Assembly (NCBI RefSeq): GCF_017939625.1
Contig: NZ_JAGKTC010000002.1
Coordinates: 735,592 to 799,591 of the forward strand
From: Pseudoxanthomonas helianthi
Lineage (GTDB): Bacteria > Pseudomonadota > Gammaproteobacteria > Xanthomonadales > Xanthomonadaceae
Reading direction: 5' to 3'
Length of the DNA: 64,000 nucleotides
In this document: piece after piece, positions 32,346 through 40,487 of the stretch
Numbering within the stretch: the stretch's first letter is position 1
Layout of the letters: each line of letters begins with the position of its first letter
Notes under the pieces: generated by a model
What the model was told of the DNA's origin: nothing
Databases searched by the model: none
Seen by the model: the letters and a program-made list of their open reading frames with translations, nothing else
Position numbers and translations under genes: made by a program

Positions 32346-32563
32346 GCACCGCGGAACGCGGCGTGGCCGGTCGACGCGCAGTCCACCGTCTCCTTCGCGG
32401 CGAGCTTGCCTGCCACGCGCAGCCAGGGCGAGTCGGACATGCTGCGTAGGGCCAGCCAGGGGCCGTGGCAGGTGCATCATCCGACGCCCGCTGCGGGGTC
32501 GCTCGGGCCATGTGGGCGACTTGAGCACGCCCTTGCAGCATAGCGGGCCGGGCCGGCGTCCGA

Positions 32564-32691
32564 CTATGCTTGCGCCATGCCGACGATCCTGGTTGCCGAA
32601 GACGAGCCGGCCATTGCCGACGCGGTGCTGTACGCACTGCGCAGCGAAGGCCTGGAGGCGCAGCACTGCCTGCTGGGGCGGGAAGTGGCGC
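32564..32691 (+). repeat. direct repeat copy 2 (5' end of intact creB)
   Basis: Partner of 30642-30769. The offset is 1922 bp, which equals the size of the inserted unit carrying the hydrolase gene. Confidence 0.85.
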
Positions 32692-33254
32692 CGCGGGTGC
32701 GCGCGGGCGGGGTGGACGTGGTCGTGCTCGACGTGGGCCTGCCCGACGTCAGCGGCTTCGACGTCTGTCGCGAGTTGCGCGGCTTCAGCGAGGTGCCGGT
32801 GATCTTCCTGACCGCGCGCAACGACGAAGTCGACCGTGTGCTGGGCCTGGAATTGGGCGCCGACGACTACGTGGCCAAGCCGTTCTCGCCGCGCGAGCTG
32901 GTCGCCCGGGTGCGCGCGCGCCTGCGCCGGCGCGCGCCGGCCGAAACGTCCGCGGGCTGGACCGCACACGGCGAGTTTGCCGTCGACCGAGAGGGGCATC
33001 GCGTCCGCTTTCGCGAACGCATGCTCGACCTGACCCGTTACGAATACGCGTTGCTGGCCGCGCTGCTGCAGCGCCCCGGGGCCATCCTCAGCCGCGCCCA
33101 GTTGATGGATCGCGGCTGGGACAGCGATGCGGACAGCGCCGACCGCACCGTCGATACCCATGTGAAGACCCTGCGCGCCAAGCTGCGCGCGGCCGGCGCC
33201 GACCCCGACCCGATCCGCACCCATCGCGGCATCGGCTATTCGCTGGACATCTGA
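32577..33254 (+). CDS. creB: OmpR-family response regulator CreB
   Basis: A 225-residue DNA-binding regulator. Receiver: acidic pair ED (8-9), phospho-acceptor Asp near 53 in VVVLDVGLPDVSG, Lys in VAKPFSPRE. The C-terminal winged helix has YEYALLAALLQRPGAILSRAQLMD and RTVDTHVKTLRAKLR. Assigned as CreB rather than another OmpR member because creC and creD follow. In E. coli CreBC responds to growth and carbon conditions; in Pseudomonas and Aeromonas (BlrAB) it affects beta-lactamase expression. No clear promoter is seen in the 231 bp upstream. Confidence 0.92.
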   Translation: MPTILVAEDEPAIADAVLYALRSEGLEAQHCLLGREVAPRVRAGGVDVVVLDVGLPDVSGFDVCRELRGFSEVPVIFLTARNDEVDRVLGLELGADDYVAKPFSPRELVARVRARLRRRAPAETSAGWTAHGEFAVDREGHRVRFRERMLDLTRYEYALLAALLQRPGAILSRAQLMDRGWDSDADSADRTVDTHVKTLRAKLRAAGADPDPIRTHRGIGYSLDI

Positions 33255-33259
33255 GCCCC

Positions 33260-34699
33260 GTGCGCCTGGGATTGCGCCTGCTGCTCGGTTTCTTCCTGAT
33301 CGTCGGGCTGGCCGCGTTCTTCGTGATGCGGGTGTTCGTCAATGAAGTGAAGCCGGGCGTGCGCCAGGCGATGGAATCGACCCTGGTCGATACCGCCAAC
33401 GTGCTGGCGACGATGGCGGCTGATGACCTGAAGCAGGGACGCATCGCCGACGGGGATTTCGCGCGCAACATCGCCGAAGCCAGACAGCGCAAGCTGGGTG
33501 CGCATGTCTGGCAGTTCACCAAGCAGCGCATCGACTATCGCATTACCGTCACCGATGCGCGCGGCATCGTCGTCTATGATTCCGGCGGTCGTGACCTGGG
33601 TCGCGACAATTCGCGCTGGAACGACGTCTACCTGACCCTGCGCGGCGAATACGGCGCGCGTTCCACGCCCGAGGTGCCCGGCGACGACAGCCGCACGGTG
33701 ATGTACGTGGCCGCGCCGATCTATGATCCGGACGTGGAAGGCAAGCGTCTGATCGGCGTGCTGACCGTGGCCCAGCCCAACCACGCCTTCGAACCCTTTA
33801 TTGCCGCCAGCCAGCACAACATCATGCTGCGTGGCGCATGGCTGATCGGATTGTCCGCATTGATCGGCCTGGCGGTGACGGTATGGCTGATGCGTCGGAT
33901 CAACCGCCTCACGCGGTATGCGCGCGCGGTCAGCGCGGGCCAGCCCGCGCCGCCGCCGCCGCAGGGCAAGGACCAGCTGGGCGTGCTCGGCGCGGCGCTG
34001 GAAACGATGCGGACCCAGCTGGAAGGCAAGGCCTACGTCGAGCACTACGTGCAGTCGCTGACCCACGAGATGAAAAGCCCGCTGGCGGCGATCCGCGGCG
34101 CGGCCGAGCTGCTGCAGGAGCCGATGCCGGACGCCGAACGCGCGCGTTTCGTCCGCAACATCCAGGCCCAGGAACAGCGCCTGACCGAAACCATCGACAA
34201 GCTGCTGGCGCTGGCCGAAGTGGAACGCCATGGCTGGCTGCAGAACCGCGAGCAGGTCGAACTGGCGCCTTTGCTCGCGAAGGTGGTCGAGGACGGATCG
34301 GCGCCATCCTCGGCGCGCGGCTTGCGGATCCATGCGCATGCGGACGGGAACCCGGCAGTGCAGGGCGATGCCTTCCTGCTGCGCCAGGCACTTTCCAACC
34401 TGCTGGACAATGCCATCGCGTTCTCGCCGCAGGGCGGGGAAATCGACCTGTCGGCGCAGGTCGAAGCCAACAGGGTCCGTATCGTCGTCGCCGACCGCGG
34501 CCCGGGCGTTCCCGACTACGCGCAGGAGCGCATCTTCGAGCGTTTCTACTCGTTGGCCCGTCCGGATACCGGCCTGCGCAGTTCCGGCCTGGGCCTGCCG
34601 TTCGTACGCGAGGTCGCGCGCCTGCATGGCGGGACGGTGGCATTGCGCAACCGCGAAGGCGGCGGCGCCGAGGCGGTGCTGGAGCTACCGGCGGCCTGA
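33260..34699 (+). CDS. creC: sensor histidine kinase CreC
   Basis: A 479-residue membrane kinase starting at GTG 33260, 5 nt after the creB stop. First transmembrane segment at residues about 6-25, a periplasmic sensor of roughly 160 residues, a second segment near 185-207, then HAMP. The phosphorylated His is in LTHEMKSPLAAIRG; ATPase boxes are NLLDNAIAFSP (N), DRGPGVPDYAQERIFERFYS (G1/F) and GLGLPFVREV (G2). Length and order match E. coli CreC (474 residues). Confidence 0.94.
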   Translation: MRLGLRLLLGFFLIVGLAAFFVMRVFVNEVKPGVRQAMESTLVDTANVLATMAADDLKQGRIADGDFARNIAEARQRKLGAHVWQFTKQRIDYRITVTDARGIVVYDSGGRDLGRDNSRWNDVYLTLRGEYGARSTPEVPGDDSRTVMYVAAPIYDPDVEGKRLIGVLTVAQPNHAFEPFIAASQHNIMLRGAWLIGLSALIGLAVTVWLMRRINRLTRYARAVSAGQPAPPPPQGKDQLGVLGAALETMRTQLEGKAYVEHYVQSLTHEMKSPLAAIRGAAELLQEPMPDAERARFVRNIQAQEQRLTETIDKLLALAEVERHGWLQNREQVELAPLLAKVVEDGSAPSSARGLRIHAHADGNPAVQGDAFLLRQALSNLLDNAIAFSPQGGEIDLSAQVEANRVRIVVADRGPGVPDYAQERIFERFYSLARPDTGLRSSGLGLPFVREVARLHGGTVALRNREGGGAEAVLELPAA

Positions 34700-34706
34700 T
34701 GCTTGC

Positions 34707-34726
34707 CTTTCTCCCGGAGGGAGAAC
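34707..34726. repeat. TTCTCCC-type palindrome after creC
   Basis: TTCTCCC-N3-GGGAGAA (34709-34725), in inverse orientation to the copy at 6527. It lies in the creC-creD gap upstream of the cre-tag-like site. Confidence 0.6.
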
Positions 34727-34736
34727 GAAAAAGGAC

Positions 34737-34752
34737 TTCATCACCACTTCAC
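34737..34752 (+). promoter_or_regulatory. cre-tag-like CreB binding site upstream of creD
   Basis: TTCAT-N6-TTCAC matches the cre/blr tag TTCAC-N6-TTCAC at 9 of 10 positions. It lies 67 nt before the creD ATG, where the E. coli CreB target is also found. Confidence 0.65.
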
Positions 34753-34819
34753 ATTCGCCGCAAACGTTCGCCACGTGCCGGACCCACGCTGGTCGCGCCT
34801 CCTCAACGGAACGAGACGA

Positions 34820-36175
34820 ATGAAATCCCTGAAGCTGCTGTTGCGGTTCATGGTCGTCGGCGGTTTGATCCTTCTGCTGCTGGTGCCGCTGCTGATGATC
34901 CGCGGCACTGTGCAGGACCGGCAGCGCTATCGCGACGAAGCGGTGCAGCGCGTTTCGCAAAGCATGGCGGGGCCGCAACAACTGGCCGGTCCGCTGCGCG
35001 TGGTGCCGTGGAAGGAGACCCGCGAAGTCGCCGTGGAAGGCGATGCGGGCAAGTTCCGCACCGAGACGGTCGAGGGCTACGACCTGCAGACGCCGGCGAC
35101 GCTGCGCGTGGACGGCGGGATGCGCCCGGACACGCGGCGCATCGGCCTGTACGACGTGCGCGTATTCGAATGGAAGGCGAAACTGAAGGCCGCCTTCGAG
35201 CCGATGGATCTCGACGCGACGGCGAAGCGCACTTACGGCACGCCGTACCTGGTCATCGGCCTGGCCGACGTGCGCGGGCTGGTCGGCACGCCGCGGTTGC
35301 GGGTCGACGGCAAGCCGCTGGCGCTCGAATCGGGCACCGGCGCGCTGGGCGCGCGCATGACCGGCGTGCATGCCGCGTTGCCCGCTGGCGGCATGCAATT
35401 GCCGGCCAGCCAACTGGAACTGGACCTGAGCCTGGCCGGCACCCAGTCGCTGGGCATCGCGCCGGTCGCGGACAGCAACCACATCGCCGTGGATTCGGCG
35501 TGGCCGCACCCGCTGTTCGGCGGACGTTTCCTGCCCAACCAGCGCAGGATTGGCGCGGGCGGCTTCGATGCGAGCTGGGAGATCTCCTCGCTGGCCAGTG
35601 CCGCGCAGGCGCAATTGGCCGATGGCGAACGCAAGCTGATCGTGCCGGTCGAACCCGACGCCGGCGCAATGTCCGGGCCTGCCGCGAACGGCATCGACAG
35701 CGCGCAGATCAGCCTGGTCGATCCGATCGACGTCTATACCCAGGCCGACCGCGCCAGCAAGTACGGGATCCTGTTCGTGGTGCTGACCTTCGTTGGTTTC
35801 GGTCTGTTCGAGCTGATCAAGCGCCTGCCGATCCATCCGCTGCAATACCTGCTGGTCGGCCTGGCGCTGGCGATCTTCTTCCTGCTGCTGCTCAGCCTGT
35901 CCGAGCACATCGCATTCTGGAAGGCTTACATGCTGTCGGCGGCGGCGTGCATCGGTCTGCAGTTCTTCTACCTGTCTGGCGTGCTGAAGAGCTGGTGGCG
36001 CGCTGCGGGATTCGCGGCGATGCTGACTGCGCTGTACGGCGTGCTGTACAGCCTGCTGGTGCTGGAAGACAGCGCGCTGCTGATGGGCTCGCTGCTGCTG
36101 TTCGGCATCCTCGCCGCGATCATGTGGATCACCCGCAAGGTCGACTGGTACGACGTGGTCGCCTCGCTGCGCTGA
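34820..36175 (+). CDS. creD: inner-membrane protein CreD
   Basis: A 451-residue protein, the main output gene of CreBC. One N-terminal transmembrane segment (residues about 8-28), a large periplasmic beta-rich domain with the conserved RxxIGxYDVRVFEW and RFLPNQRRIG region, and about six C-terminal transmembrane segments beginning near YGILFVVLTFVGFGLFELIK. Loss of CreD affects envelope integrity in Stenotrophomonas and E. coli. ATG 34820 has GGAACGAGA upstream. A cre-tag-like site precedes it. Confidence 0.94.
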   Translation: MKSLKLLLRFMVVGGLILLLLVPLLMIRGTVQDRQRYRDEAVQRVSQSMAGPQQLAGPLRVVPWKETREVAVEGDAGKFRTETVEGYDLQTPATLRVDGGMRPDTRRIGLYDVRVFEWKAKLKAAFEPMDLDATAKRTYGTPYLVIGLADVRGLVGTPRLRVDGKPLALESGTGALGARMTGVHAALPAGGMQLPASQLELDLSLAGTQSLGIAPVADSNHIAVDSAWPHPLFGGRFLPNQRRIGAGGFDASWEISSLASAAQAQLADGERKLIVPVEPDAGAMSGPAANGIDSAQISLVDPIDVYTQADRASKYGILFVVLTFVGFGLFELIKRLPIHPLQYLLVGLALAIFFLLLLSLSEHIAFWKAYMLSAAACIGLQFFYLSGVLKSWWRAAGFAAMLTALYGVLYSLLVLEDSALLMGSLLLFGILAAIMWITRKVDWYDVVASLR

Positions 36176-36185
36176 GGTGGCGGAG

Positions 36186-36572
36186 ATGCTCGACATCGAA
36201 ACCGTGCACCGGCGCGCCAGCCGCGTCCTGCCGGAGGTCGTGAAGACCTCCGGGGTGCGGATTGCGGACCCCAGCGAACGCGGGCTGGCGGCCTTGCTGT
36301 TGCCCTTGCGGCGCAAACCGTCCGGCGTGGTCGCCTTCAACTTGTCGGAGGCGACGATGCGCGATCTGCGTGAGGACGCGTTGGGTTTCCTGCACTCGGC
36401 GACACGTGCACGCGCAGGCTTGGGCCGCTTCGCCGAGCCATTCGACTATCGGCCATGGCGCGCGCTGGAGCTGGATTGCGGCGTGGCGTACTTTACCTCG
36501 CGACGCGATGAGCGGGCGTGGATCGTGCTGCTGCCAGCGGAGCGTCTGGCGGTCTACGGCTGGCGCGACTGA
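36186..36572 (+). CDS. hypothetical protein downstream of creD
   Basis: A 128-residue soluble protein, not recognised. It starts MLDIETVHRRASRVLPEV, 10 nt after the creD stop, and so is probably co-transcribed with it; GAGG lies 8 nt upstream of ATG 36186 (GTG 36177 is an alternative). The C-terminal half contains PWRALELDCGVAYF and AWIVLLPAERLAVYGW. No signal peptide, membrane segment or catalytic motif is evident. The codon use looks native. Confidence 0.75.
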   Translation: MLDIETVHRRASRVLPEVVKTSGVRIADPSERGLAALLLPLRRKPSGVVAFNLSEATMRDLREDALGFLHSATRARAGLGRFAEPFDYRPWRALELDCGVAYFTSRRDERAWIVLLPAERLAVYGWRD

Positions 36573-36586
36573 GCGCAGAACCGGCC

Positions 36587-36616
36587 TTGTAGAGCCGAGC
36601 AAGCTCGGCTCTACAA
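36587..36616. repeat. GTAG-headed REP hairpin / bidirectional terminator
   Basis: A 14-bp perfect inverted repeat TTGTAGAGCCGAGC / GCTCGGCTCTACAA with a 2-nt centre. It lies between the convergent creD-operon and PAP2 genes and could stop transcription from both sides. It matches the GTAG...CTAC family. Confidence 0.85.
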
Positions 36617-36636
36617 ATCAGGGAGCGAGGCGTTTC

Positions 36637-37188
36637 TCACCCGAACAGCGTCACGCCCGGCACCAGCCACAACGACAACGACGCGAGGCCGGTGCCGATA
36701 CCCAGCGCGGCCAGCACGTCGCTGGGATAGTGCAGGCCCAGCACTACGCGCGATACGGCGACGCTGGCGGCGAACGGGATCAGCAGGCCGGCGAGCATCG
36801 GGTAATGCGCCAGGGCGACGATGGTGAAGGCCACCGCGTGCAGCGTGTGCCCCGACGGGAAGCTGAACTCGTCCAGCGGCGCAACCCAGGCCTGGATGCG
36901 CGCATCCGACGCGAACGGACGCGGCCGCCTGGTCCAGCGCTTCAGCAATTTGTACAGGGTCAGCGCGATCACGCCGGTCGCGGCCAAGTGCGCCGATGCG
37001 GCTAGGCCGCGCCAGCCGTCGAACGCGATCAGCGCGCCCATCAGCACGTACCAGAACACGCCGTCGCCCAGGCGGCTGACGATGGCGAAGTAGCGGCGCA
37101 GGCCGCGCCATTGGCCCCAGCGGTTGGCGCGCAGGCACCAGCCGGTGTCGCGGGCGATCATGGGATTACGCGGGTGCGGCAGACGCAT
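36637..37188 (-). CDS. PAP2-family membrane phosphatase
   Basis: A 183-residue integral membrane phosphatase. The three PAP2 signature blocks are present: KRWTRRPRPF (KxxxxxxRP), FPSGHTLH (PSGH) and SRVVLGLHYPSDVLAA (SRxxxxxHxxxD). Likely substrates are lipid phosphates such as phosphatidate or undecaprenyl diphosphate; not resolved. The ATG at 37188 has GAGGAGG 5 nt upstream and overlaps the end of the glycosyltransferase gene by 23 nt, suggesting a glycolipid-related two-gene operon. Confidence 0.91.
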   Translation of the reverse strand: MRLPHPRNPMIARDTGWCLRANRWGQWRGLRRYFAIVSRLGDGVFWYVLMGALIAFDGWRGLAASAHLAATGVIALTLYKLLKRWTRRPRPFASDARIQAWVAPLDEFSFPSGHTLHAVAFTIVALAHYPMLAGLLIPFAASVAVSRVVLGLHYPSDVLAALGIGTGLASLSLWLVPGVTLFG

Positions 37189-38311
37189 GTTGCCTCCTCG
37201 TTCGCGCAAGATGGGCGAGCAGGGCGTCGAAGTCCGACGCGACCTGTTCTGGGTGCAGCAGTTGCATCGCTTCGCGGCCTGCGGCGGACATCGCACGGCG
37301 CAGCGCGTCGTCGCCGGCGATACGCACGGCGGCGGCAATGAAGCCCTCGTCGTCCGCGACCGCGGCGCCGTGCACGCCGTCGCGCAGGTGTTCGCGCGCG
37401 GCGCCGTAGTCGAAGGCCACGGCCGGCACGCCGCTGGCCATGGCTTCCAGGGTCACGTTGCCGAAGGTCTCGCTGTGGCTGGGGAACAGGAACAGATCGC
37501 CGCTGGCGAAATGCCGGGCCAGTTCCTCGCCGCGCTGCACGCCGCAGAACACGAAGTCCGGATTTTCTTCGGCCAGCTTCGCCCGGGCCGGGCCGTCGCC
37601 GACCCAGACGAAGCGCGCGTCGGCACGGTTCTTCTGGATTTCCCGGAACGCGCGAACCGCCAGCTCCAGGTTTTTCTCCGGCGCGATGCGGCCCACGTAG
37701 ATCGCGACCAGCGTGTCTTCTCCCGCCCCCCATGCCGCGCGCAGCGCGGCGTCGCGCTTGCGGGCGTCGAAACGGCTCGGGTCCACCGCGCGCGCCAGGC
37801 GCACCACGTTGTCGAAGCGATGGCTGCGCAGGAACTCGGCCAGTTCCTGCGTCGGCACCAGCGTCGCCTGCGCGCTGTTGTGGAAACGGCGCATCCAGCG
37901 CAGTGCGGTACCCTGCAGGAAGGGGAAACCGTAGTTGCGCATGTATTCGTCGAAGCGGGTGTGGAAACCGGTCGCTGCCGGCACGCCCAGGCGCCGCGCC
38001 GCGCGCAGCGCCGACCAGCCCAGCGGGCCTTCGGTCGCCACGTAGATCGCGTCCGGCGGGTTGTCGCTCCAACGGCTTCGCAATGCGCTGGTGGCAGGCA
38101 GGCCGAACTTCAGGCCGGGATAGCGCGGCAGTCCCAGTCCGCGCACGCGCAGTTCGCGATCGTCATTGGCCGCTTCCTCGCCGTCCTGGCGCGGGCGCAC
38201 CAGCGAAACTTCATGTCCGCGCGCGCGCAGGCCGCGTTCCAGGCCCTGCACGGTCAACGCCACGCCGTTCACTTCCGGCGGGTAGGTCTCGGTGACGATG
38301 GCATAGCGCAT
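37166..38311 (-). CDS. GT4-family glycosyltransferase
   Basis: A 381-residue GT-B enzyme. The N-terminal acceptor domain has ETYPPEVNGVALTVQGL; the C-terminal nucleotide-sugar domain has VGRIAPEKNLELAVRAF and the E-x7-E motif in SETFGNVTLEAMASG. Its closest general resemblance is to glycosyltransferases that build glycolipids (DgdA/MgtA-like), which agrees with the neighbouring PAP2 phosphatase. The donor and acceptor cannot be told from sequence. No membrane segment is seen. Confidence 0.9.
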   Translation of the reverse strand: MRYAIVTETYPPEVNGVALTVQGLERGLRARGHEVSLVRPRQDGEEAANDDRELRVRGLGLPRYPGLKFGLPATSALRSRWSDNPPDAIYVATEGPLGWSALRAARRLGVPAATGFHTRFDEYMRNYGFPFLQGTALRWMRRFHNSAQATLVPTQELAEFLRSHRFDNVVRLARAVDPSRFDARKRDAALRAAWGAGEDTLVAIYVGRIAPEKNLELAVRAFREIQKNRADARFVWVGDGPARAKLAEENPDFVFCGVQRGEELARHFASGDLFLFPSHSETFGNVTLEAMASGVPAVAFDYGAAREHLRDGVHGAAVADDEGFIAAAVRIAGDDALRRAMSAAGREAMQLLHPEQVASDFDALLAHLARTRRQHASAAPA

Positions 38312-38441
38312 GCGCGGCTCCGCGTTTGCGCCATGCTGCGGGCCGCGCGTGTCGCGGATATTGCGGCGGTGCTACCGGAATATGACGACGCGGCCTCCGC
38401 TGGCGTTACCATGCATCCGTTCATCAATGCCGGAGGTTCGC

Positions 38442-39743
38442 ATGCGTCGTTGGCTGCCCGCGCTGGTCCTGCCCTTGTTGTTCGCCACGGCTTCGGCCGA
38501 TGCCGCGCTCTCGCCACAGGAAAAATCCATGGCAGCGACCGTCGACGCCGAATACGAGCGCACCGTGTCGCTGCTGCAGAAGCTGGTCGACCAGAACAGC
38601 GGCACGATGAACCTGGCGGGCGTGCGCAAGGTGGCCGACATGGTGCGGCCGGAATTCGAACAGCTCGGGTTCCGCGTGGAATGGAAGCCGATGGATCGGG
38701 CCCAGCGTGCCGGCCACCTGATCGCGACGCATGCCGGGAAACGCGGCGGCAAGCGCCTGTTGCTGATCGGCCACCTCGACACGGTGTTCGAAGCGGATTC
38801 GCCGTTCCAGAAGTTCGAGCGTAACGGCAACCGTGGCCACGGCCCCGGCGCGGGCGACGACAAGGGCGGCGTCGTGGTGATGTTGGCGGCGCTGCGCGCG
38901 ATGCACGCGGCCGGCACCTTGAAGGACGCCAACATCGAAGTGGTGCTGACCGGCGACGAGGAAGACGCCGGCAGTCCGCACGCGGTTTCCCGCGCCGACC
39001 TGATCGCGGCGGGCAAGCGCGCCGACGTGGCGCTGGATTTCGAAGGACTGTCGGTCGAAGGCGGCCAGGACATGGGCTCCATCGCGCGGCGTTCGGTCGG
39101 CGACTGGACGCTGACCACGCGCGGCAAGAGCGGGCACAGTTCGCGGATATTCTCCGAATCGTTCGGCGATGGCGCGGTGTTCGAAATGGCCCGGATCATC
39201 GCGGCATTCCGCAAGGAATTGCCGGAGCCGAACCTCACCTTCAACGTCGGCCTGATCGGCGGGGGGCAGGCCGCGGACCTGGCCGCGGACGGTTCGCACA
39301 TCGCGGCCGCCGGCAAGAGCAACATCGTGCCGGCCGTTGCCGTGGCCAAGGGCGATTTCCGCACGTTGAGCCCCGAACAGTCGGAGCGCGTGGTGGGGAA
39401 GATGAAGCAGATCGTGGCCGCGCACCTGCCGGGCACCGAAGCCGAACTGGTGTTCGAGGAGGGCTATCCGCCGATGGCGCCGACCGCGGGCAACCGCGCG
39501 CTGCTCGCGCGGTTGAACGAAATCAACGCCGACCTGGGCCTGGCGAAAATGCCGGAACTCGATCCGCTGCTGCGCGGCGCCGGCGACATTTCCTTCGTCG
39601 CCGCCGACGTGGACGGACTGGTCGGGTTGGGCCCGTCCAGCAGCGGCGACCACACGCCGAACGAAACCGTCGACCTCGACAGCCTGCGCAGGCAGGCCAA
39701 GCGGGCGGCGATCTTGATGAGCCGGTTGAGTGTGGCGAAGTAA
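38442..39743 (+). CDS. secreted M20-family metallopeptidase
   Basis: A 433-residue zinc exopeptidase (glutamate carboxypeptidase-like). Signal peptide at residues 1-22 (MRRWLPALVLPLLFATASADA). Metal ligands are recognisable in LLIGHLDTVFE (His, Asp), GAGDDKGG (bridging Asp) and TGDEEDAG (catalytic Glu and ligand Glu), with a C-terminal ligand in SSGDHTPNE. The dimerisation domain occupies about residues 210-330. ATG 38442 has GGAGG upstream. Divergent from the glycosyltransferase. Confidence 0.92.
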   Translation: MRRWLPALVLPLLFATASADAALSPQEKSMAATVDAEYERTVSLLQKLVDQNSGTMNLAGVRKVADMVRPEFEQLGFRVEWKPMDRAQRAGHLIATHAGKRGGKRLLLIGHLDTVFEADSPFQKFERNGNRGHGPGAGDDKGGVVVMLAALRAMHAAGTLKDANIEVVLTGDEEDAGSPHAVSRADLIAAGKRADVALDFEGLSVEGGQDMGSIARRSVGDWTLTTRGKSGHSSRIFSESFGDGAVFEMARIIAAFRKELPEPNLTFNVGLIGGGQAADLAADGSHIAAAGKSNIVPAVAVAKGDFRTLSPEQSERVVGKMKQIVAAHLPGTEAELVFEEGYPPMAPTAGNRALLARLNEINADLGLAKMPELDPLLRGAGDISFVAADVDGLVGLGPSSSGDHTPNETVDLDSLRRQAKRAAILMSRLSVAK

Positions 39744-39760
39744 CGCTGTACGAACAGGTC

Positions 39761-39846
39761 GTCATTCCGGCGAAAGCCGGAATCCATTTTGAATTTTGCC
39801 TGGGAGGGTCAACGGCAAAATGGATCCCGGCTTTCACCGGGATGAC
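39761..39846. repeat. 31-bp imperfect inverted repeat (GTCATTCCGGCGAAAGC type)
   Basis: Arms 39761-39791 and 39816-39846 match at 28 of 31 positions. Each arm contains its own CCGG-CGAAAG-CCGG hairpin. This is a common interspersed repeat class in xanthomonads and other proteobacteria. It lies between the convergent M20 peptidase and tag genes. Confidence 0.85.
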
Positions 39847-39878
39847 GGCCCGAAATTTTCCGCAGCGTTGCCCGGTGT

Positions 39879-40487
39879 CTATACGGCAGGCAGCTTGAAG
39901 CGCTTGCGTGCCTGATCGGCCTTGGTGCGGAACGTACAACCATCCGCGTGGTCGTTGACCAGACCCATCGCCTGCATGAAGGCGTAGACCGTGGTTGGGC
40001 CGACGAACCGCCAGCCGAGTTTCTTCATCGTCTTCGACATCGCCACCGATTCGGGCGAGGTCGAAACGACCTGCGGCTTCGCCAGCGGTTTCACCGGCTG
40101 GAAGCGCCAGACGAACGCGGCCAGCGAGCCTTCGCGTTCGACCAGCTCAAGTGCGCGTTGGGCGTTGTTGATGGTCGCCTCGATCTTGCCGCGATGGCGG
40201 ACGATGCCGGCGTCCTGCAGCAGGCGTTGCACGTCGCGCTCGCCGAAGCGGGCGATGCGCGTGTAGTCGAAGCCATGGAACGCCGCGCGGAAGTTCTCCC
40301 GCTTGGCGAGGATGGTGCGCCAGCTCAGCCCGGACTGGAAACCCTCCAGGCACAGCTTTTCGAACAGGCGGCGGTCGTCGTCGACCGGGAAACCCCATTC
40401 GTTGTCGTGGTAATGCACGTATTCCGGCGTGGCCGCGCACCAGCCGCAGCGCGGCTTGCCGTCGGGTCCGGTGTAGAGGTTACTCAT
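39879..40487 (-). CDS. tag: 3-methyladenine DNA glycosylase I
   Basis: A 202-residue base-excision enzyme that removes 3-methyladenine. The start MSNLYTGPDGKPRCGWCA gives one pair of zinc-binding cysteines, followed by YHDNEWGFP, LFEKLCLEGFQSGLSWRTIL (catalytic Glu region) and a C-terminal HADGCTF with the remaining His and Cys ligands. The start overlaps the end of the pyrimidine-dimer-glycosylase-like gene by 8 nt, so two repair glycosylases are translationally coupled. Confidence 0.95.
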   Translation of the reverse strand: MSNLYTGPDGKPRCGWCAATPEYVHYHDNEWGFPVDDDRRLFEKLCLEGFQSGLSWRTILAKRENFRAAFHGFDYTRIARFGERDVQRLLQDAGIVRHRGKIEATINNAQRALELVEREGSLAAFVWRFQPVKPLAKPQVVSTSPESVAMSKTMKKLGWRFVGPTTVYAFMQAMGLVNDHADGCTFRTKADQARKRFKLPAV

